Assembly (NCBI GenBank): GCA_964454545.1
Contig: CAYVTI010000006.1
Location: 1-64,000, forward strand
DNA from: JABCZZ01 sp964454545
Lineage (GTDB): Bacteria > Pseudomonadota > Alphaproteobacteria > Rickettsiales > JABCZZ01
Length of the DNA stretch: 64,000 nucleotides
Reading direction: 5' to 3'
The stretch's first letter is position 1. Every line of letters begins with the position of its first letter. A program made the position numbers and the translations under genes. Below, in pieces: positions 59,858-64,000 of the stretch. Under the pieces are notes generated by a model, which saw only the letters and a program-made list of their open reading frames with translations, was not told the origin of the DNA and made no database searches.

Positions 59858-60901
59858 TTGAATCCTGAGACACAGAAACTTTCATTCGCTGAATTCGGGC
59901 AGCATCTGGCAAACCTTGCCGTGCCTGTGCTCGCAAAAGGCTATTCCCACCTCCTTGAACGGCTGAAACAGGATAAGATCATTGCTGATATAGTCGCAAA
60001 AGAAGGCATTGACGCGCTGCTATCAGGCAACAACAACGCGATTTCCGATCTAAGGAAAGGAAACAAGGAACTGGTCACCGTGGCCGAGAAGGAAGCCGAG
60101 CAGCGGATGACAGAGGCGGTAAAGGAGCGGTTCCCTGAACATGCCGTGATCGGCGAAGAATGCGGGTTTCATCCGGGCAATCACATTCGCTGGATTTTTG
60201 ATCCGGTGGACGGCACCAGCGCCATGATAAAAACCGCCGTCGCGGAAGCCTATGGCATTGAGCTTGCGCCCCCGGCGCCTTCCTTCGGCATTACGATCGC
60301 CGTGGCGGACGGCGATGAAGCCATCCTCGGGATAGTGACGCAACTAGAAGCAGCGGGCGGCACATTGCGCGCCGTCAATACATGGATGGGCGAAAAAGGG
60401 AGACCCACACGGCTTAATGGCAGCGCCGTAAGCTTGCCAAATGCGCACGAAACACTGGCCAATTCCGGCCTGGCCTGCACCGTGCCGCAGGTCATGTTCA
60501 ACAGCCGCGAGAAATGGAGCGGGTGGCAGGCGCTGATGGAAGCAACCAGAGCATGCGTCACCGGACAGAACTGCATCGGCTTTATGAAACTGCTACAAAA
60601 GAACAGCGGCATTCACATAGCCTATGAATCCGATCTTGCCTATCATGACGCTGCCGCGCTGGTTCCCATTCTCGAAGGGGCTGGCATTAAAGTCAGTGAT
60701 CACGAAGGCCGGGAATTGCATTTCCCTGAAACCGCCACCCGGCAAGAATTTACCCTGCTGGCAGCCTCCCCTTCCCTTCACGCGGAAGCGCTCCTATATA
60801 TTAAGAGAGGGGTTCCCGAAGCCAGAAACCGTTTTGCCGAAAGAAACAATATGAATCACGGCTATGCAGAGAAGTTCCCCGCCAAAGGAGATAAGACATG
60901 A
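59858..60901 (+). CDS. Inositol monophosphatase-family phosphatase
   Basis: 347 aa from a TTG start. Metal-dependent phosphatase: VIGEECGFHPG, the metal motif WIFDPVDGTSAMI and the late YESDLAYHDAAALVPILEGAG. These match the IMPase/HisN family; the substrate (inositol phosphate or histidinol phosphate) cannot be assigned. Longer than usual (about 265 aa) because of an N-terminal extension and a loop AYGIELAPPAPSFG. It begins 20 bases after fliL and overlaps pirin by 4. Confidence 0.85.
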   Translation: MNPETQKLSFAEFGQHLANLAVPVLAKGYSHLLERLKQDKIIADIVAKEGIDALLSGNNNAISDLRKGNKELVTVAEKEAEQRMTEAVKERFPEHAVIGEECGFHPGNHIRWIFDPVDGTSAMIKTAVAEAYGIELAPPAPSFGITIAVADGDEAILGIVTQLEAAGGTLRAVNTWMGEKGRPTRLNGSAVSLPNAHETLANSGLACTVPQVMFNSREKWSGWQALMEATRACVTGQNCIGFMKLLQKNSGIHIAYESDLAYHDAAALVPILEGAGIKVSDHEGRELHFPETATRQEFTLLAASPSLHAEALLYIKRGVPEARNRFAERNNMNHGYAEKFPAKGDKT

Positions 60902-61599
60902 TTACCATTCGCAAGTCGGGGGAGCGCGGCCCCACAAAAATAGACTGGCTGGACAGCAAGCACACATTCAGTTTCGGCGGATATATGGATCGCGACCATA
61001 TGGGATTCGGCACGCTGCGGGTCATCAACGAAGACTGGGTCAAGCCCGGCGCAGGGTTCAGCCCGCATCCCCATCATGACATGGAAATCATCACCTATGT
61101 CCTGGAAGGCGCGCTGGAGCATAAGGATTCGCTCGGCAACGGCTCGATCATCGTGCCGGGGGACGTGCAGCGCATGTCGGCGGGAACCGGCATCGTGCAC
61201 AGCGAATTCAACCCGCAGCCCGATAAGCCCGTCCACCTGCTCCAGATATGGATACTGCCTGCAAAAAGAGGCATCAAGCCAAGTTATGAGCAAAAGAATT
61301 TTACCCAGGCGCGGAAGCCCGGAAAGCTTACCCTGATTGCGTCCCAGGATGGGCGCGAAGGCAGTGTATCCATGAATCAGGATGCCGCGCTCTCTGTGCT
61401 GGATATGGCCCCTGGACAGGAATATGTCTTTAATCCGGCCGCAGGAAAACTCACCTGGATTCAGGTGGCGCGCGGCAAGGCAACCCTTAATGGTCAGGCT
61501 TTGAATCAGGGAGATGGCGCAGCGGTCGAAAAGGAAACCGCGCTGAATTTTTCCGCTCAGGATACGTCTGAAATCCTGATTTTCAATCTCGCAGCATAA
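60898..61599 (+). CDS. Pirin-family protein
   Basis: 233 aa, bicupin. FSPHPHHDMEIITYVLEGALEHKDS (given here in parts: HPHHDMEIITYVLEG) holds the metal-binding His and Glu, with MSAGTGIVHSEFN completing the site. Known pirins act as quercetinases or redox-sensing regulators; here the role is open. Translationally coupled to the phosphatase gene. Confidence 0.93.
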   Translation: MITIRKSGERGPTKIDWLDSKHTFSFGGYMDRDHMGFGTLRVINEDWVKPGAGFSPHPHHDMEIITYVLEGALEHKDSLGNGSIIVPGDVQRMSAGTGIVHSEFNPQPDKPVHLLQIWILPAKRGIKPSYEQKNFTQARKPGKLTLIASQDGREGSVSMNQDAALSVLDMAPGQEYVFNPAAGKLTWIQVARGKATLNGQALNQGDGAAVEKETALNFSAQDTSEILIFNLAA

Positions 61600-61602
61600 A
61601 AA

Positions 61603-61628
61603 ATACCCCGCAGTTTCCCACGGGGTAT
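61603..61628. terminator. Bidirectional terminator hairpin between pirin and hppA
   Basis: ATACCCCG (61603-61610) and CGGGGTAT (61621-61628) form a perfect 8-bp stem with a 10-base loop, placed between two converging genes and flanked by an A run on the left. Works for the minus strand (T run after the stem) best. Confidence 0.8.
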
Positions 61629-61657
61629 TCGTGTAAGTCCGGCTTAGAGCAGGATTC

Positions 61658-63736
61658 TTATCCCGCCATCAGCGCGAGCAGCAGGATCGCAACGATGTTG
61701 GCAATCTTGATCATCGGGTTTACAGCAGGACCTGCGGTGTCCTTGTAAGGATCGCCCACGGTATCGCCAGTAACGGCCGCCTTATGGGCTTCCGATCCCT
61801 TGCCGCCGAAATTGCCTTCTTCGATGTATTTCTTGGCGTTGTCCCATGCACCGCCGCCTGCCGTCATCGAGATGGCGACGAACAGGCCGGTCACGATGAT
61901 GCCGAGCAGCATCGCGCCGAGCGCTGCAAACGCTTCCGCTTCCCCGCCTACGGCGCGGATGACGAAGAAGATCACGATCGGCATGCCGACCGGGAGCAGC
62001 GACGGAATGATCATTTCACGGATGGCCGCCTTGGTGAGCATATCCACCGCGCGGCCATAATCCGGCTTGCCGGTTCCCGCCATAATGCCCGGAATCTCCT
62101 TGAACTGGCGGCGCACTTCCACCACGACGCTGCCTGCCGCGCGGCCAACCGCCTTCATGCCCATCGCACCGAACAGGTACGGCAGCATGCCGCCCACGAA
62201 CAGGCCGACGACCACGTACGGATCGGAGAGCAGGAATTCGACATGCACGTTCGGGAAATAATGCTTCAGGTCCTCGGTATAGCCTGCAAACAGCACGAGC
62301 GATGCAAGCGCGGCGGAACCGATGGCATAGCCTTTGGTCACCGCCTTGGTCGTGTTGCCTACGGCATCGAGCGCGTCGGTGATGATGCGGATGTCCTTGG
62401 GCAGGCCGGACATTTCGGCGATGCCGCCTGCATTATCCGTGACCGGGCCGTACGCATCAAGCGCTACGATAATGCCAGCAAGCGCGAGCATGGTGGTCGC
62501 GGAAACCGCAATGCCGAACAGGCCGCACTGCATATAAGCGAACAATATTCCGGCGCAGATGACGATCGCCGGAAGCGCAGTCGCTTCCATCGATACCGCC
62601 AGCCCCTGAATCACGTTAGTGCCATGACCGGTGGTTGAAGCCTGCGCGATGGAACGCACAGGGCTAAAGCTGGTCGAGGTGTAATATTCGGTTATCCACA
62701 CAATAAGGCCGGTAACCGCAAGCCCCGAAACCGCACACCACAATATGTTCTTTCCGGTGAATGCCAGCGTTCCAACAGTGTATTCGGCGTCAAGGCCAAG
62801 CAGGTGATCGGTCACGCCGTAAATAGCGGCGGCCGAAAGCACGCCAGCTGCAATCAGGCCTTTATACAGGGCGCGCATGATGTGACCTGCCTTGTCGAGG
62901 CGCACGAAGAACGTGCTGATGATGGAAGCGATGATGCAGCTTGCGCCGATAGCAAGCGGATAGATCATCATATGATCGCGCGCGCTGCCTTCGAAATAGA
63001 TGGAAGCGAGCAGCATGGTGGCAACAATGGTCACGACATAGGTTTCGAACAGGTCAGCGGCCATGCCTGCGCAATCGCCAACGTTATCACCAACGTTATC
63101 CGCGATTACGGCCGGGTTACGCGGATCGTCCTCGGGAATTCCTGCTTCCACCTTGCCCACGAGGTCTGCGCCGACGTCAGCGCCCTTGGTGAAGATACCG
63201 CCGCCGAGACGGGCAAAAATGGAAATGAGCGATGCGCCGAAGCTCAAAGCCACGAGCGCTTCCATTATCTTGCGGATTTCAAAGCCCTGGCTCTGCAGGT
63301 ACCCGTAATAAAGCGTAATACCCAGAAGTCCCAGGCCTACTACGAGAAGTCCTGTCACCGCGCCGGATTTGAACGCGATGTCGAGCGCCTGCTGGAGCCC
63401 GGATTTTGCTGCTTCCGCCGTGCGCACGTTTGCACGCACCGAGATGTTCATGCCGATATAACCTGCAAGGCCCGAGCAGATCGCGCCGATGGCAAAGCCA
63501 GCACCTACGAACCAGCCGAGCTTGTAGGAAAGCAATGCGCAGATGACTACGCCGACAACGCCGATAGTCTGGTACTGGCGGTTAAGATAGGCGCGCGCGC
63601 CTTCCTGGATGGCGGCAGCAATGGCCACCATGCGCTCAGAACCGCTGGATGCGGCCATGATGGAGCGGCCGGTGAACAGTCCATAGAGCAATGCAGCTAC
63701 TCCGCAGAGGGCTATATACATCAGGGCATGCGACAT
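61658..63736 (-). CDS. hppA: Membrane H+-translocating pyrophosphatase HppA
   Basis: 692 aa, about 16 membrane helices. Uses PPi hydrolysis to pump protons. Core motif FTKGADVGADLVGKVEAGIPEDDPRN is visible in parts (DVGADLVGKVE, EDDPRNPAVIADNVGDNVGD). GNTTKAVTKGYAIGSAAL has Lys at the position that separates potassium-independent (Lys) from potassium-dependent (Ala) enzymes, so the potassium-independent type is predicted. Ends next to the shared terminator. Confidence 0.97.
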   Translation of the reverse strand: MSHALMYIALCGVAALLYGLFTGRSIMAASSGSERMVAIAAAIQEGARAYLNRQYQTIGVVGVVICALLSYKLGWFVGAGFAIGAICSGLAGYIGMNISVRANVRTAEAAKSGLQQALDIAFKSGAVTGLLVVGLGLLGITLYYGYLQSQGFEIRKIMEALVALSFGASLISIFARLGGGIFTKGADVGADLVGKVEAGIPEDDPRNPAVIADNVGDNVGDCAGMAADLFETYVVTIVATMLLASIYFEGSARDHMMIYPLAIGASCIIASIISTFFVRLDKAGHIMRALYKGLIAAGVLSAAAIYGVTDHLLGLDAEYTVGTLAFTGKNILWCAVSGLAVTGLIVWITEYYTSTSFSPVRSIAQASTTGHGTNVIQGLAVSMEATALPAIVICAGILFAYMQCGLFGIAVSATTMLALAGIIVALDAYGPVTDNAGGIAEMSGLPKDIRIITDALDAVGNTTKAVTKGYAIGSAALASLVLFAGYTEDLKHYFPNVHVEFLLSDPYVVVGLFVGGMLPYLFGAMGMKAVGRAAGSVVVEVRRQFKEIPGIMAGTGKPDYGRAVDMLTKAAIREMIIPSLLPVGMPIVIFFVIRAVGGEAEAFAALGAMLLGIIVTGLFVAISMTAGGGAWDNAKKYIEEGNFGGKGSEAHKAAVTGDTVGDPYKDTAGPAVNPMIKIANIVAILLLALMAG

Positions 63737-63925
63737 AGAAAATTTCCTTTTTTATATACTGACTGAATTGAAAACAGAGGGGGGAGTAATGCCAGAACGT
63801 TGAGCAGGATGCAAGCAGGAATTTATTAAGATTCCACATTTGTATGAGACACTTGCAGTTTATCCACAGGTGAGGAAACGATAATTTTCATTTCAGATCG
63901 CGTTCTAAGGTGTAGGCCTAAAGAC

Positions 63926-64000
63926 TCACGCGCCGAAAACCCGCTTGAAGATCGTGTCGACATGTTTAGTATGATAATCCATATCGAATAATTTTCTGAT
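63926..64000 (-). CDS. purB: Adenylosuccinate lyase, C-terminus only
   Basis: The last 24 codons of a minus-strand gene that runs out of the window. They encode a C-terminus with LFDMDYHTKHVDTIFKRVFG, given in pieces LFDMDYHTKHV and DTIFKRVFGA, the usual end of PurB. PurB acts twice in purine synthesis. Assignment rests on this short tail. Confidence 0.75.
   Translation of the reverse strand: MRKLFDMDYHTKHVDTIFKRVFGA

Noticed and set aside
61784..62638. Long plus-strand frame (284 codons) opposite hppA
   Set aside because: Lies wholly inside the well-conserved hppA gene in antisense, His/Arg-rich composition, no ribosome site.
62804..63766. Plus-strand frame of 320 codons opposite hppA
   Set aside because: Antisense shadow of a highly conserved gene with strong codon bias.

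Overview
The window is about 64 kb from an alphaproteobacterium, probably a metagenome-assembled scaffold because it carries a run of exactly 100 N (50031-50130). Support for Alphaproteobacteria comes from SAM-II riboswitches, the MraZ/RsmH/FtsL/FtsI/MurE/MurF/MraY order, a class I PHA synthase, a membrane H+-pyrophosphatase next to purB, and protein styles such as DUF202/DUF2795/DUF3750 stress genes. Base composition looks moderate (near half G+C). I cannot name a genus. FliL and a peptidoglycan pathway (meso-DAP type MurE) suggest a flagellated, walled, probably free-living cell.

Layout. 1-7571: a compact dcw (division and cell wall) operon with four MraZ boxes in front; it stops after mraY, where murD/ftsW/murG would usually follow. 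7840-12850: a curli-type functional amyloid locus (two large curlin-repeat proteins, a small Asn/Gln-rich relative, CsgF, CsgG) behind a very AT-rich promoter and interspersed with palindromic repeats. 12851-17793: phaC, a Pro/Ala-rich lipoprotein with a duplicated Trp motif, and an AlaC-like aminotransferase. 17808-20304: an XRE regulator plus membrane protein, then an unrecognised tandem structured RNA directly before mnmA. 20507-22395: a CheB remnant translationally coupled to a hybrid histidine kinase. 22531-36716: mostly small envelope and stress genes (OB-fold protein, glutathione peroxidase, LysE, tdh-kbl, UdgX, PoxB-like oxidase, erythromycin-esterase-like protein and several DUF families).

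36881-48163 is the sulfur core: a SAM-II riboswitch/terminator leader with a 13-codon leader ORF drives cysG-cysH-cysJ-cysI-cysD-cysN (sulfate to sulfide), and a second SAM-II leader drives metY and a MetA-homoserine dehydrogenase fusion. Together they take sulfate to sulfide and sulfide plus O-acetylhomoserine to homocysteine. metK at 53997 makes the SAM ligand and has its own SAM-II-like leader. 48172-64000 holds pagL-like, ParB-like, tRNA-Ser, hfq, lepA, def, ftsB, metK, an HddC-like nucleotidyltransferase, a pseudouridine synthase, marR, an unknown protein, fliL, an inositol-phosphatase-like gene, pirin, hppA and the 3' end of purB.

The most interesting candidates for undescribed biology are the tandem three-way-junction RNA before mnmA (two copies with compensatory changes), the MetA-Hom fusion under SAM-II control, the paired SAM-II leaders in which the terminator hairpin also holds the Shine-Dalgarno sequence, and the curli locus that lacks recognisable CsgE and CsgD nearby.
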